Numbered from the stretch's first letter, positions 44,517 through 54,576 are shown. The stretch is 64,000 nucleotides of DNA from Bradyrhizobium retamae (GCF_001440415.1 NZ_LLYA01000163.1:1-64000); one strand, 5' to 3'. Notes: generated from the sequence alone by a model not told the origin. Numbers and translations are program-made.

Positions 44517-44858
44517 ATGACATCCACCGCAACTTTTCGAATCGCGCTTCTCATCCTGCTGTGTGCAGCTTCGCCCGCTCATGCAAGCAGCTGCACTGAA
44601 GACATCGCCCAGACCCAGGTGCAACTGGATTCGGCCATAGAAAGTTACGCAGGCTCGCACGGCTGGAAGCCGGAGAGTCTCGACGCGCTTCGCGGTTATC
44701 AACCTACGCCTCGCTCAGTTGCTGAGGCAGAAGGCAGGAACGGCGTCGATTTCACGGATGCGCTCGATTTGCTTGATCGCGCTCGCGCTGCCGATCACAT
44801 CGGAGACATAGGCGCGTGCCGCCGCGCACTGGCTCACGCACGAGCCATTCTGAGATAG
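44517..44858 (+). CDS. Small secreted protein of unknown function
   Basis: A 113-residue protein with a clear Sec signal (MTSTATFRIALLILLCAASP, then AHAS). The mature part is about 90 residues, helical, with cysteines SSCTED and IGACRRAL that could pair. The motif QLDSAIESYAGSHGWKPESLDALRGYQPTP is not one I can assign. No domain of known function was recognised. Confidence 0.65.
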   Translation: MTSTATFRIALLILLCAASPAHASSCTEDIAQTQVQLDSAIESYAGSHGWKPESLDALRGYQPTPRSVAEAEGRNGVDFTDALDLLDRARAADHIGDIGACRRALAHARAILR

Positions 44859-45033
44859 CGAACACAGGCTCCCCCTGCGGCCGGGGTTCGTTCCTGTTGC
44901 AGGCAGGGATACGATCTAGATCGCGAAGCACAGGATGTTTTGCCACCGCTCCCCCCGGAACACTACGTGCGTTCTGGAAATACCCGCCGTCCTCTACTTT
45001 TCTAATGTTCGACAGAAGCTCGAGAATCTTTCC

Positions 45034-45561
45034 ATGCGACAGCAGCACTCATCGAACGACATTGCTGGATCCGGATGGCGCCGGTTCGCCTTGATGCATC
45101 CAGCCGCGGTGTTTGCGTCCGGCATCCTCTGCCTCGCCTCGGCTGCGGCGATCGATCAAACGACCGCGCCGCAGCCACGGAACGGCATGCCCGCGACGTC
45201 GCCGTTCAACGCGCGATCCAGCCGGCCGGCGGGGATTCCGCTCGGATCGACCGAGATCGCAATGCCCGGCATCTCGCCGCTCAATCCCTCGTTGGATATA
45301 GTGGGCTGCGCAGCATCCGGCAGTGCCGCCTCGCCAAGTGCGCTGTTCGACGGAGGCGGACTTTCGAACGGCTCATCGATCGTATGCTCCGGCAACACGG
45401 CGGCTTCGTCCCTCCAGTCCCTTTCATCGACGGTCGAGCACCTCGGAATTCCGCTGGGAGCTACCGAGATCGGCGGCGCCGGAATCAGTCCGGCCGTGCC
45501 GGTGCCCGGCCCCGGCCATGCGGACAATACGAGCTCGATCGGCGGCTCCGGCAATCCCTGA
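45034..45561 (+). CDS. Secreted low-complexity protein with a duplicated module
   Basis: A 175-residue protein with a hydrophobic leader (MHPAAVFASGILCLASAAA). The mature region is rich in Gly, Ser, Ala and Pro and contains two copies of a short module: IPLGSTEIAMPGISPLNP and IPLGATEIGGAGISPAVP, each about 18 residues and about 70 residues apart. Two to three cysteines lie between. It directly precedes the RND adaptor gene by about 20 bases and is probably co-transcribed. Function unknown; surface or envelope display is a guess. Confidence 0.6.
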   Translation: MRQQHSSNDIAGSGWRRFALMHPAAVFASGILCLASAAAIDQTTAPQPRNGMPATSPFNARSSRPAGIPLGSTEIAMPGISPLNPSLDIVGCAASGSAASPSALFDGGGLSNGSSIVCSGNTAASSLQSLSSTVEHLGIPLGATEIGGAGISPAVPVPGPGHADNTSSIGGSGNP

Positions 45562-45581
45562 CATCATCTAGGATCATCACC

Positions 45582-46751
45582 GTGAAACGACACCTCACCA
45601 TCGCACTCGTCGCTCTCGCCGCGATCCTGGCCGGCGCAGGATTCTGGTTGTTCGGCCCCGAGCGGAAGCCGGTCGCAGCCGCGCCCTTACCAGCTTCCGT
45701 TCCCGTGGTCGCCGCCACCGTCACCGGCAAGGACGTTCCCATCTATCTGCGCGGGATCGGCACCGTGATCGCCTACAACACCGACGTCGTGCGCAGTCAG
45801 ATTCAGGGGCAGATCGTCAAGATCGCTTTCACCGAGGGACAGACCGTCAAGGCCGGCGATCTGCTCGCCCAGATCGATCCACGTCCTTACGAGGCGCAGA
45901 TCGTGCAGCTGACGGCCAACCGCGACAGGAACCAGGCGCAGCTCGCGAACGCCGAGGCCAATCTCTCACGCTACAGTCAGCTCGGCGACAAGGGCTATGC
46001 GACCCCGCAACTGATCGAGACGCAGACCGCACAAGTGGCACAGCTCAAGGCTGCCGTGAAGGCCGACCAGGCGCAGATCGACCAGGCCAACGTCCAGCTC
46101 AGCTACACGCGCCTGACGTCGGCGATCACCGGCATCACCGGCGTGCGCCAGATCGACGTTGGCAACGTGATCCATCCGACAGACCCCAACGGTCTCGTCG
46201 TCGTCACCCAGATCGAGCCGATCTCGCTGCTGTTCACCTTGCCGCAGACCGACTTGCCGGTGATCCAGGAGCACGCCGCAAAGGGACCGCTCAAGGTCAT
46301 TGCTTACAGCCAGGACAACAAGATGAAGCTCGACGAGGGCACGCTGGTGCTGGTCAACAACGAGATCGCGGGGACGACGGGCACTGTTCAGCTCAAGGCA
46401 GAATTCCCGAATCATGAGCACCGGCTGTGGCCGGGCCAACTGGTGAACGCGCGCTTGCTGTTGGAGATGCGCAAGGACGCGTTGACGGTCGCGGGCTCGG
46501 CGGTGCAGCAGGGGCCGAACGGCAGCTATGTCTATGTCGTGTCCGCGGACCAGACGGCCACCTTGCGCCCCGTTCACGTCGCACAGATCAGCGATGGCCA
46601 GGCACTGATCGACCAGGGCTTGAAGTCGGGTGACGTCGTCGTGGTCGACGGTCAATATCGGCTGACGGAAGGCAGCCGCGTCCGAGAACTGCATGGCAAG
46701 GCTGCGCAGGAAGCCGACCTGCAGAGTGCCGTGCAGGACGCGATCCCATGA
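45582..46751 (+). CDS. RND efflux pump periplasmic adaptor (MdtA-like)
   Basis: A 389-residue membrane fusion protein. It has an N-terminal anchor (HLTIALVALAAILAGAGFWLF), the biotinyl-lipoyl motif VRSQIQGQIVKIAFTEGQTVKAGDLLAQIDPRPYEAQ, a helical hairpin, and a beta-barrel/MP domain with the DGQYRLTEGSRV end. The GTG start at 45582 is preceded by AGGAT at a suitable distance; the long upstream frame to 45075 overlaps the secreted protein gene. It overlaps the RND transporter gene by ATGA. Confidence 0.9.
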   Translation: MKRHLTIALVALAAILAGAGFWLFGPERKPVAAAPLPASVPVVAATVTGKDVPIYLRGIGTVIAYNTDVVRSQIQGQIVKIAFTEGQTVKAGDLLAQIDPRPYEAQIVQLTANRDRNQAQLANAEANLSRYSQLGDKGYATPQLIETQTAQVAQLKAAVKADQAQIDQANVQLSYTRLTSAITGITGVRQIDVGNVIHPTDPNGLVVVTQIEPISLLFTLPQTDLPVIQEHAAKGPLKVIAYSQDNKMKLDEGTLVLVNNEIAGTTGTVQLKAEFPNHEHRLWPGQLVNARLLLEMRKDALTVAGSAVQQGPNGSYVYVVSADQTATLRPVHVAQISDGQALIDQGLKSGDVVVVDGQYRLTEGSRVRELHGKAAQEADLQSAVQDAIP

Positions 46752-49700
46752 ACCTTTCGGCGCCCTTCATCCTGCGGCCGATTGCGACCGCCCTGTTAAT
46801 GGCGGGCCTGCTACTTTGCGGCCTTGCGGCCTATCCGCTGTTGCCGGTCGGCGCGCTGCCGAACGTCAATTACCCGACGATCCAGATCTCGGCGCAACTG
46901 CCCGGCGCGGACCCAGGCACCATCGCCTCATCACTCGCCACGCCGCTCGAGCAGCAGCTCAGCCAGATCCCCGGCGTCACGCAGCTCACCTCGTCCAGCG
47001 CGCTCGGCGTCGCCCAGCTCACGGTGCAGTTCGAGCTGTCGCGGACGGTGGACAGCGCGGCGGTGGACGTGCTGGCCGCGATCAACGCCGCCAGCCCCTT
47101 CCTGCCGCCGAACATCCCCTACCCACCGACGATCAGGAAGGTGAATCCGGCGGAGACGCCGATCATGCTGATCGCGCTGACGTCGGACACGCTGCCGCTG
47201 ACGACGGTGGACGCCTATGCCGAAAACATCCTGCTGCCGAGGATTTCCCAGGTACCCGGCGTGGGCCTCGTCGGCATCGGCGGCCAGCAGAAACCCTCGA
47301 TCCGTGTTCGTGTCAATCCGCAGGCGCTTGCCGCCCGCGGCATCGGGCTCGAGGATGTCCGCAATGTTATCGCCGGCGCCAATGTCGATCTGCCGAAGGG
47401 CACGCTCAACAGCCCGCGCGTCACCTATACCCTGAACACCAACGACCAGCTGCTGAAGCCCTCTGCGTATGAAGACCTCATCATCGCCTATCGGAACGGC
47501 TCACCGGTGCGGATCCGCGACGTCGGCACGGCGATCGAGGCACCCGAAAACGATCTCCTGGCCGGCTGGTACGGCAAGGAGCGCGCCATCATCCTCGCGG
47601 TCCAGCGCGTCCCCGGCGCCAACGTCATCGAGACCGTCGACCGCATCAAGAAGCTGCTACCACAGCTACAGGCTTCCGTTCCGCCGGCAATCAAGGTGAC
47701 GATCGCCGCCGATCGCACCGCCACCATTCGCGCCGCGGTTTCCGACGTTCAGTTCACGCTGTTGCTGACGGTGGCGCTGGTGGTGATGGTCATATTCCTG
47801 TTCCTGCGGAATTTCTGGGCCACCGTCATCCCGGCGGTCACCGTTCCCCTGGCGCTGATCGGGACGTTCGCGGTTCTCTACGTGCTCGGCTACAGCCTCG
47901 ACAACCTCTCCCTGATGGCACTGTCGATCGCGGTCGGCTTCGTGGTTGACGATGCCGTGGTCGTCATCGAGAACATCGTCCGTCATCTCGAGCAGGGCAT
48001 GACTCCGATGCAGGCGGCGCTCAAGGGCTCCGGCGAGATCGGCTTCACGATCGTCTCCATCACGTTGTCGCTGATCGCTGTGTTCATCCCGCTCTTCCTG
48101 ATGGGCGGCTACGTCGGCAAGCTGTTCCAGGAATTTGCCATCACGATCACCGCCTCGCTGCTGCTTTCGCTGATCATCTCGCTCACGCTGACGCCGATGA
48201 TGTGCGCGCGCCTCTTAAAGGACGAATCGCGGAAGAAGCACGGCAGGCTCTATCTTCCGTTCGAGCGCGGCTTCGATTCCCTGCTTGCGCTCTACGCGCG
48301 GGGCCTGCGCGTGGTGCTGCGCCACCGTTTCGCAACGCTGCTCGTCATGCTCTCGACCATTGCGTTGACCGGCTATCTCTATGTGATCATCCCGAAGGGA
48401 TTTTTCCCGCAACAGGACACTGGACAGATCGTCGGCATCACCGAGGCCTCGCAGGATATCTCTTTCCCTGCCATGTCCGAACGCCAGCAGGCAATCGTCG
48501 ATATCCTCTCAAAGGACCCGGCCGTCCAATCGGTAGCGAGCTATATCGGTCCAGGCGGCCCAACGGCGACGCTCAATCAGGGACGCATCTTCATCGTGTT
48601 GAAGCCGAAGCCCGGACGCAAGGTGAGTGCCGACCAAGTCATCGCGCGGCTGGGGCCCCGGCTCGCCCGTATCCAGGGCATCACACTTTACATGCAGGCC
48701 GCGCAGGACATCACGATCGGCGCACGCCTGTCGAAGACGCAGTACCAATACACGCTGACGGATGCCGATTCCAACGAGCTCACCCACTGGTCGGCAATCT
48801 TCCTGGAAAAGCTGCGCGCCCTCAACCTCATCACCGACGTCGCGAGCGACCAGGCCAATGCCGGCCCGAGGCTGGAGGTCACCGTCAATCGCGAGGTCGC
48901 CTCCAGCTTCGGCATCCTGCCCAAGACGATCGACAATGCGCTCGACGACGCCTTCGGCCAGCGCATCGTCTCCACCATGTTCACCTCGCTGAACCAGTAC
49001 CACGTCGTCATGGAGGTCGATCCACACTTCCAGTACGGACCCGAAGCGCTCAAGGACATCTACCTGAACTCGGCCACCGGCCAGCAGGTCCCACTGAGCA
49101 CGCTGGTTCACGCCGTGATCAAGCCCGCACCGATCCTCATCAACCACCAGAGCCTGTTTCCGTCGGTGACGATCTCGTTCAACCTGCGGCCAGGCGTCGC
49201 GCTGGGCGATGCGGTGACGGCGATCCAGAAGATCGAGAAGGACACCGGCAAGCCCGCCTCACTGTCGAGCTCGTTCCAAGGCAACGCCCAGGCATTCCAG
49301 TCCTCGCTGTCGGGCACGCCGCTCTTGATCGGGGCGGCGCTGATCGTCATCTACATCATCCTGGGCGTGCTCTATGAGAGCCTGATCCATCCGATCACGA
49401 TCCTGTCGACGCTGCCTTCGGCAGGTATCGGAGCGCTGCTGCTCCTGCTGGCCGTCCACATGGATCTCAGCGTCATCGCCATCATCGGCATCATCCTCTT
49501 GATCGGCATCGTCAAGAAGAACGGCATCATGCTGGTCGATTTTGCGATCGAGGTGGAGCGCCAGCACGGGCTCAGCCCCGAAAAAGCGATCTACCAGGCC
49601 TGCACGCTTCGCTTTCGCCCGATCCTGATGACGACGATGGCGGCGCTGCTCGGCGGCGTGCCGCTGATGATCGGCTCCGGCACCGGCGCGGAGCTGCGCC

Positions 49701-49891
49701 AGCCGCTCGGCTATACGATCGTCGGCGGCCTGATGCTGTCGCAGATCCTGACGCTCTACACCACGCCCGTCGTCTATCTGTATCTCGATCGGCTCGGCAA
49801 CTGGTTCACTGGACGCAAGCCGCAGACAGCTCAGACATCCACCCCATCCACGACCGCGGCAGAGACGGAATTGAGCCATGAATCCGCTTAA
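46748..49891 (+). CDS. RND multidrug efflux permease (HAE1, MdtB/MdtC-like)
   Basis: A 1047-residue inner-membrane pump. The N-terminus is NLSAPFILRPIATALLMAGLLLCGLAAYPLLPV; an RND signature region includes GFVVDDAVVVIENIVRHLEQG with the proton-relay Asp pair in TM4. There are two large periplasmic loops, and the second TM bundle includes IGIVKKNGIMLVDFAIE. MdtB-like order (adaptor first, then pump) is retained. Only one pump gene is present, and no outer-membrane TolC homologue is seen in the window. Confidence 0.93.
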   Translation: MNLSAPFILRPIATALLMAGLLLCGLAAYPLLPVGALPNVNYPTIQISAQLPGADPGTIASSLATPLEQQLSQIPGVTQLTSSSALGVAQLTVQFELSRTVDSAAVDVLAAINAASPFLPPNIPYPPTIRKVNPAETPIMLIALTSDTLPLTTVDAYAENILLPRISQVPGVGLVGIGGQQKPSIRVRVNPQALAARGIGLEDVRNVIAGANVDLPKGTLNSPRVTYTLNTNDQLLKPSAYEDLIIAYRNGSPVRIRDVGTAIEAPENDLLAGWYGKERAIILAVQRVPGANVIETVDRIKKLLPQLQASVPPAIKVTIAADRTATIRAAVSDVQFTLLLTVALVVMVIFLFLRNFWATVIPAVTVPLALIGTFAVLYVLGYSLDNLSLMALSIAVGFVVDDAVVVIENIVRHLEQGMTPMQAALKGSGEIGFTIVSITLSLIAVFIPLFLMGGYVGKLFQEFAITITASLLLSLIISLTLTPMMCARLLKDESRKKHGRLYLPFERGFDSLLALYARGLRVVLRHRFATLLVMLSTIALTGYLYVIIPKGFFPQQDTGQIVGITEASQDISFPAMSERQQAIVDILSKDPAVQSVASYIGPGGPTATLNQGRIFIVLKPKPGRKVSADQVIARLGPRLARIQGITLYMQAAQDITIGARLSKTQYQYTLTDADSNELTHWSAIFLEKLRALNLITDVASDQANAGPRLEVTVNREVASSFGILPKTIDNALDDAFGQRIVSTMFTSLNQYHVVMEVDPHFQYGPEALKDIYLNSATGQQVPLSTLVHAVIKPAPILINHQSLFPSVTISFNLRPGVALGDAVTAIQKIEKDTGKPASLSSSFQGNAQAFQSSLSGTPLLIGAALIVIYIILGVLYESLIHPITILSTLPSAGIGALLLLLAVHMDLSVIAIIGIILLIGIVKKNGIMLVDFAIEVERQHGLSPEKAIYQACTLRFRPILMTTMAALLGGVPLMIGSGTGAELRQPLGYTIVGGLMLSQILTLYTTPVVYLYLDRLGNWFTGRKPQTAQTSTPSTTAAETELSHESA

Positions 49892-49926
49892 GAGAGTGAC
49901 GACCGGCATGACCGCCCGAAAAGCTG

Positions 49927-50334
49927 GTGACCGTCACGCCCGAGATGACGGTCGGCCATGTGGTGCCTCGCATGCCCGAAGTCTACGGCACGCCGATGAT
50001 GATCCTGCACATGGAGATGGCCGCTGGCTCGGCGGTTCAGCCGTTCCTGCCCGCAGGCTACGTCAGCGTCGGGATGATGGTCAGTATCCGCCACCTCGCA
50101 GCAACGCCGGTCGGCCGCACGGTGCGCGCGGTCGCACGGGTCGTCGCGGTCGAAGCCAAGAGCGTCGTGTTCGAAGTCAAGGCTTGGGACGACGACCGCA
50201 AGATCGGCGACGGCACTCATAGGCGCGGCGTTGTCAACGTCGCCGAGTTCGAGAAGCGATTCGGCGTGATGGGGCCCCGTGGCAGCAATGGCTTGGGTCA
50301 CGGAGAGCCTGCCGCGCCACGTTCGTTCAGGTGA
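49927..50334 (+). CDS. FlK-like hot-dog thioesterase
   Basis: A 135-residue hot-dog-fold thioesterase of the fluoroacetyl-CoA thioesterase (FlK) family. Three residues match the FlK triad in identity and spacing: T22 (YGTPMM), E30 (LHMEMA) and H56 (SIRHLA), with gaps of 8 and 26 as for Thr42/Glu50/His76. Family motifs GHVVPRMPEVYGTP and LAATPVGRTVRA are intact. GTG 49927 is taken as start. An ATG at 49908 is out of frame and may mark a slipped 5' end. It hydrolyses some acyl-CoA; the substrate is unknown and need not be fluorinated. Confidence 0.75.
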   Translation: MTVTPEMTVGHVVPRMPEVYGTPMMILHMEMAAGSAVQPFLPAGYVSVGMMVSIRHLAATPVGRTVRAVARVVAVEAKSVVFEVKAWDDDRKIGDGTHRRGVVNVAEFEKRFGVMGPRGSNGLGHGEPAAPRSFR

Positions 50335-50772
50335 AGTGGCAACGATCCGGGCTCACAGTTTCGTAACTTTGGTTCTGCCAAAGGGCCTACAACAGGCAAT
50401 AGGACGATTTCTCGCTGTGCAGTATGCGTCGATCGAACACCTCGATGGCTCTCACGAGGTACGATCCAGGCGACCCCGTCGGCGAAGCGATCGATCGCGC
50501 CATGAACGACAGGAAATATCTATCCTGAAGGCACCGACTGGCCTTGAGCGATGGCTCGATCAGGTGCATGGCGTGGCCGCCCACGAAATCACGGCTGGAG
50601 GCATTTCGAGTTCGGCGGCGCGGTTATGTCCATCATCGGTAAGAGCAAGCCACTCCGAGCCGAAGAGGAACGAGCAGCGGGACCCGGTTCTGGTTTACAC
50701 TGCCGATCTTCAAGCCGGCGCTGCAATCGGTCCCGACGCCGATGAGTGACCGCGGCCTCTACGCTGTCGCCT
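50335..50772. other. Gap between thioesterase and oxidoreductase genes
   Basis: No recognisable gene. Short + frames occur, one giving a 27-residue basic peptide near 50446, but none has family motifs or clear ribosome-binding sites. Confidence 0.3.
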
Positions 50773-53064
50773 CTACTGTGTCGGGGAGGTCGAGCGCACA
50801 AGGCGGATCGGAATGCCTTTGAATGACGGCGTGAAGCTGAGGGGGTCCCGGGCATAAAGCGGAACCAGCGGATTGGCCTCTGGATAGTATGCGGCACAGC
50901 AGCCGGTCGGGAAGGAATAGGCCACGACGCGGAAGTTGCGCACGATTCGCTCGGCGGCGTCGGTCGATGCGGTGATCAGGTCGACACGATCACCGTCGGC
51001 TAGTCCCCGCTTCTTCAGCTCATACTCGTTCAGGAAGACCACGTCACGCTGACCGAATACGCCACGGTATCGATCGGACATCGAGTAGAGCGTAGTGTTG
51101 TACTGGTCATGGCTGCGTATCGTGGTGAGCCAGAGGAAATCGTCATCGCTCTGCGGCGGATCTTCGCCGCACCCCGGGAAGACCAGAAAATTCGCCTTGC
51201 CCGACGGCGTCGCCCAGATCCGCTCGCGCGCCGTCGAGGTGAGGTGGAAGCCACCGGGGACACGAATACGGGCGTTATAGCCCTGGAAGATCGGGAACAC
51301 CGCCTCGATCGCATCGCGGATCCGGTCGTAGTCACCAACGAAGCCGTCCCAGTCGACCACCGTGCGCTCGCCCAGCGTCGCCTTGGCGACGCCGGCGATG
51401 ATCGCGACCTCGCTGCGGAGATGCTCCGATGCAGGCTTGTTGCGGCCGCCGGATGCATGCACCATCGACATCGAGTCCTCCACCGTGATCGACTGCGGCC
51501 CCGACGCCTGGACATCGATCTCGGTCCGTCCAAGGCACGGCAGGATCAGTGCGGCGCGGCCATGGATCAGGTGGCTGCGGTTGAGCTTGGTCGAGACGTG
51601 GACGGTGAGATCGAGCTTGCCAAGGGCCGCCTGCGTCGCCTGCCAGTCCGGAATGGCCGCGGCGAAATTGCCGCCCATCGCGAAGAAGGCTTTCACCTCG
51701 CCGCGGATCATGGCCTCCAGCGCGGTCACGACGTTGTGGCCCGGCGCGGACGGCGGCTTGAAGCCGAAGCGTTGCTCCAGGCGCTCGAGGAAGTCCGCCT
51801 TGGGAGCCTCGGTGATCCCCACGGTGCGATCGCCCTGCACGTTGGAATGGCCCCGAACCGGGCAGACGCCGGCGCCTTCGCGCCCGACATTGCCGCGCAG
51901 CAGCGCCAGATTGGCGATCTGCTGCACGTTGTGCGCGCCGCGCCAGTGCTGGGTGATGCCCATGCCGTAGACGATGATGCCACGCTCTGCCTTCATGTAT
52001 GCACCAGCCGCATACTCCATGTCCTCGCGCGTCAGGCCGGACTGACGTTCGATGTCGGGCCATTGCGTGCGCTTGAGGTCGTCGATCAGCGCCTCAACAC
52101 CGATTGTGTGACCGCGAATGAAATCCCAGTCCAGGATCTCCGGCTGCTCGGCGGTACGGACGGCCTCATCCGCTTCCACCAGGACCTTCATGATCCCCTT
52201 GAGAGAGGCAACGTCGCCGCCGACCCGCACCTGGAAGAGCTTCGAGCTGATTGTCGTCGACGACAGCGTGATCATCTCGACAGGACTTTGCGGCGCCTGG
52301 AAGCGTTCCAGCGCCCGCTCCTGGAACGGGTTGAACGAGATGATCGAGGCGCCGCGGCGCGCTGCATTGCGCAGGCTCGTCATCATCCGGGGACTATTGG
52401 TGCCCGGATTCTGGCCGAAGATGAAGATGCAGTCGGCCTTGTCGAAATCCTCCAGCAGCACGGTGCCCTTGCCGACGCCGATCGATTGCGGCAGGCCGAC
52501 ACTGGTCGCCTCATGGCACATGTTCGAGCAGTCTGGGAAGTTGTTGGTGCCGTATTCGCGCACGAAGAGCTGATAGAGGAAGGCTGCCTCGTTCGAGGTC
52601 CGCCCCGAGGTATAGAACTCCGCCATGTTCGGGTCCGGCAATGCCCTGAGTTCCCGCCCAATCATGTCGAACGCATCGCTCCATTCCACCGGAAGATAGC
52701 GGTCGGATGCGGCGTCATAGGCCACTGGATGCGTGAGCCGCCCGACCATTTCGAGATCATAATCGCTCCAGCTTGCCAGCTCGGTGACGGTATGCTCGGC
52801 GAAGAATTCCGGGGTGCAGCGCTTTGAGGTTGCCTCCCAGGCGATCGCCTTGCCGCCGTTCTCGCAGAATTCGAACGACGAGGTGTGCTTCGGATCGGGC
52901 CATGCACAGCCCGGACAATCAAAGCCCTGCGGCTGATTCATCCTGCTCAGCGTCGCCGCGCCCTTCAGCGGTACGCGCTGGACCAGAAGCGCCTCGCTGA
53001 GCGCCTTGAGTGCGCCCCAACCGCCGGCGGGTTCACGGTAGGGCCGAACCGATTTCGTGGTCAT
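50773..53064 (-). CDS. FdhF/YdeP-family molybdopterin oxidoreductase
   Basis: A 763-residue Mo/W-bis-MGD enzyme related to formate dehydrogenase H and YdeP. The N-terminus has C50, C53 and C67 (FDCPGCAW ... FEFCENG), apparently one ligand short of a classical [4Fe-4S] site. The Mo-ligand position, Sec140 in FdhF, is C179 in FPDCSNMCHEATSVG, followed by the conserved C183-H184. GTNSPRMM and SNVQGDRTVG line the cofactor channel. FdhD (58.0 kb) is in the same stress block. Formate oxidation or an acid-stress role as in YdeP are both possible. Start 53064 is used; 53088 is also in frame. Confidence 0.85.
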   Translation of the reverse strand: MTTKSVRPYREPAGGWGALKALSEALLVQRVPLKGAATLSRMNQPQGFDCPGCAWPDPKHTSSFEFCENGGKAIAWEATSKRCTPEFFAEHTVTELASWSDYDLEMVGRLTHPVAYDAASDRYLPVEWSDAFDMIGRELRALPDPNMAEFYTSGRTSNEAAFLYQLFVREYGTNNFPDCSNMCHEATSVGLPQSIGVGKGTVLLEDFDKADCIFIFGQNPGTNSPRMMTSLRNAARRGASIISFNPFQERALERFQAPQSPVEMITLSSTTISSKLFQVRVGGDVASLKGIMKVLVEADEAVRTAEQPEILDWDFIRGHTIGVEALIDDLKRTQWPDIERQSGLTREDMEYAAGAYMKAERGIIVYGMGITQHWRGAHNVQQIANLALLRGNVGREGAGVCPVRGHSNVQGDRTVGITEAPKADFLERLEQRFGFKPPSAPGHNVVTALEAMIRGEVKAFFAMGGNFAAAIPDWQATQAALGKLDLTVHVSTKLNRSHLIHGRAALILPCLGRTEIDVQASGPQSITVEDSMSMVHASGGRNKPASEHLRSEVAIIAGVAKATLGERTVVDWDGFVGDYDRIRDAIEAVFPIFQGYNARIRVPGGFHLTSTARERIWATPSGKANFLVFPGCGEDPPQSDDDFLWLTTIRSHDQYNTTLYSMSDRYRGVFGQRDVVFLNEYELKKRGLADGDRVDLITASTDAAERIVRNFRVVAYSFPTGCCAAYYPEANPLVPLYARDPLSFTPSFKGIPIRLVRSTSPTQ

Positions 53065-53316
53065 GTCGATAACTCTCGATCCCTGCAATTCTCCCGGCCA
53101 GTTAAGGACCGTGCGTGCAGAACCGTCTTTTCAGAACGAAGCGGAATTTCTCAATGGCACCACGTTCGGAGGCCGTGTGCCCTGCCGCAGCAGCCAGTGC
53201 ATTCCGGCAAAAAGAGCACCGTTCCCGGAAGCTAAAACGACAACCGGAAACTAGAGTGGGCGGTTGGAGCCCCGGCGCCTCAGAGGGCTTTCGACAATTT
53301 TCAGGAGCGACCCAAC

Positions 53317-54564
53317 ATGTTTTCACGACGTGACTTGCTGGCCATGTCCGCGGCAGGCGCCGCGATGGTCGGCTCCAGTGCGCAAGGTGCAACCTTCGGC
53401 AATCCGGACGAGCCGCCACAAGGTGCCGTCAACGCCAAGAGCCCGGGAAGCCTGACCGACCCCGGTCCGCAGAATCCCGCGCTGGGCAAGCAATTCCCCT
53501 CCGCACAAACCCCGCCGGCGACGGACGTCGGCGGGCTGCCGATGGATTGGGCTTCGTTCAACAACGCGCCGAAGCGCATCCAGAACGGCGGCTGGGCCCG
53601 TCAGGTCACCGTCGAGGACTTCGCCATCTCCAAGGAGATCTCCGGCGTCAACATGCGGCTGTCCGCTGGCGGCATTCGCGAGCTGCACTGGCATCAGGCC
53701 GCCGAATGGGCGATCATGACCTACGGTACCTGCCGTATTACCGTGCTCGACACACAGGGCCGTCCCTATGTCGCCGACCTCAAAGCCGGCGACCTCTGGT
53801 ATTTTCCGCCGGGCGCGCCGCATTCGCTGCAGGGGTTGGGCCCCGACGGCTGCGAATTCGTGATCTGCTTCGATGACGGCCACGCCAATGAGTTCAACAC
53901 CCTGCTGGTGACGGATTGGCTCGCTCACACCCCGCCCGAGGTGCTGGCGAAGAATTTCGGCGTCCCGGCAGACGCGTTCGCGAAGATCCCGCTGCATAAT
54001 CTCTGGATATTCCAGGGGACGTTGCCCGGCGATCTCGCCGCCGATCGCGCCGCAATCGCCAGGCACGCCGAAGCGCCGCCCTACCCCTTCGTCCACCCAC
54101 TCGGCAGCTCGACCCCGGTCAAGGAGAGCTCGGCCGGAAGCATCCGCGTTGCCGACAGCAACAACTTCAAGGTAGCCACCACGATCGCCGCGGCCCTGGT
54201 GACGATGCCGCCGGGAGCGGTCCGGGAAATGCACTGGCACCCGAACGCCGACGAGTGGCAGTACTACATCAAGGGCAAGGCGCGGATGACGGTGTTCGAC
54301 ACCGGCCCGAACGCGCTGACGACGGATTTCTCGGCCGGCGACATCGGCTATGTCAGGCGGAATCTCGGGCATTATGTGGAAAATGTCGGCGACACCGAGC
54401 TGCAATTCGTCGGCGTGTTCCGCGCGCCGCGCTACGAGGAGGTCTCGCTCTCCAACTGGCTGACGCACACGCCGCCCAAGCTGGTCGCCCAGCATTTCAA
54501 CATCGACGAGAAGCTGATCGCCCAATGGCCTGATAATGCTCCGGGCGTCATGCCGAAATCATGA
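53317..54564 (+). CDS. Tat-exported bicupin (oxalate decarboxylase family)
   Basis: A 415-residue bicupin with a Tat leader (MFSRRDLLAMSAAGAAMVGS). Each cupin has a full metal set: H124, H126, E130 and H169 (ELHWHQAAEW ... PHSLQ), then H306, H308, E313 and H352 (EMHWHPNADEW ... GHYVENV). Oxalate decarboxylases convert oxalate to formate and CO2 while consuming a proton; a bicupin oxidase or other decarboxylase is not excluded. It is divergent from the FdhF/YdeP gene across about 250 bases. A clear terminator follows. Confidence 0.82.
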   Translation: MFSRRDLLAMSAAGAAMVGSSAQGATFGNPDEPPQGAVNAKSPGSLTDPGPQNPALGKQFPSAQTPPATDVGGLPMDWASFNNAPKRIQNGGWARQVTVEDFAISKEISGVNMRLSAGGIRELHWHQAAEWAIMTYGTCRITVLDTQGRPYVADLKAGDLWYFPPGAPHSLQGLGPDGCEFVICFDDGHANEFNTLLVTDWLAHTPPEVLAKNFGVPADAFAKIPLHNLWIFQGTLPGDLAADRAAIARHAEAPPYPFVHPLGSSTPVKESSAGSIRVADSNNFKVATTIAAALVTMPPGAVREMHWHPNADEWQYYIKGKARMTVFDTGPNALTTDFSAGDIGYVRRNLGHYVENVGDTELQFVGVFRAPRYEEVSLSNWLTHTPPKLVAQHFNIDEKLIAQWPDNAPGVMPKS

Positions 54565-54576
54565 ACCGAAGACGAG

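Noticed and set aside
45075..45581. N-terminal extension of the RND adaptor frame
   Set aside because: It overlaps the secreted-protein gene in another frame; the GTG at 45582 has the adaptor's signal anchor and a ribosome-binding site.
51109..52827. 572-residue + strand frame inside the FdhF/YdeP gene
   Set aside because: Antisense shadow with biased Arg/Ala/Asp content and no family motif.
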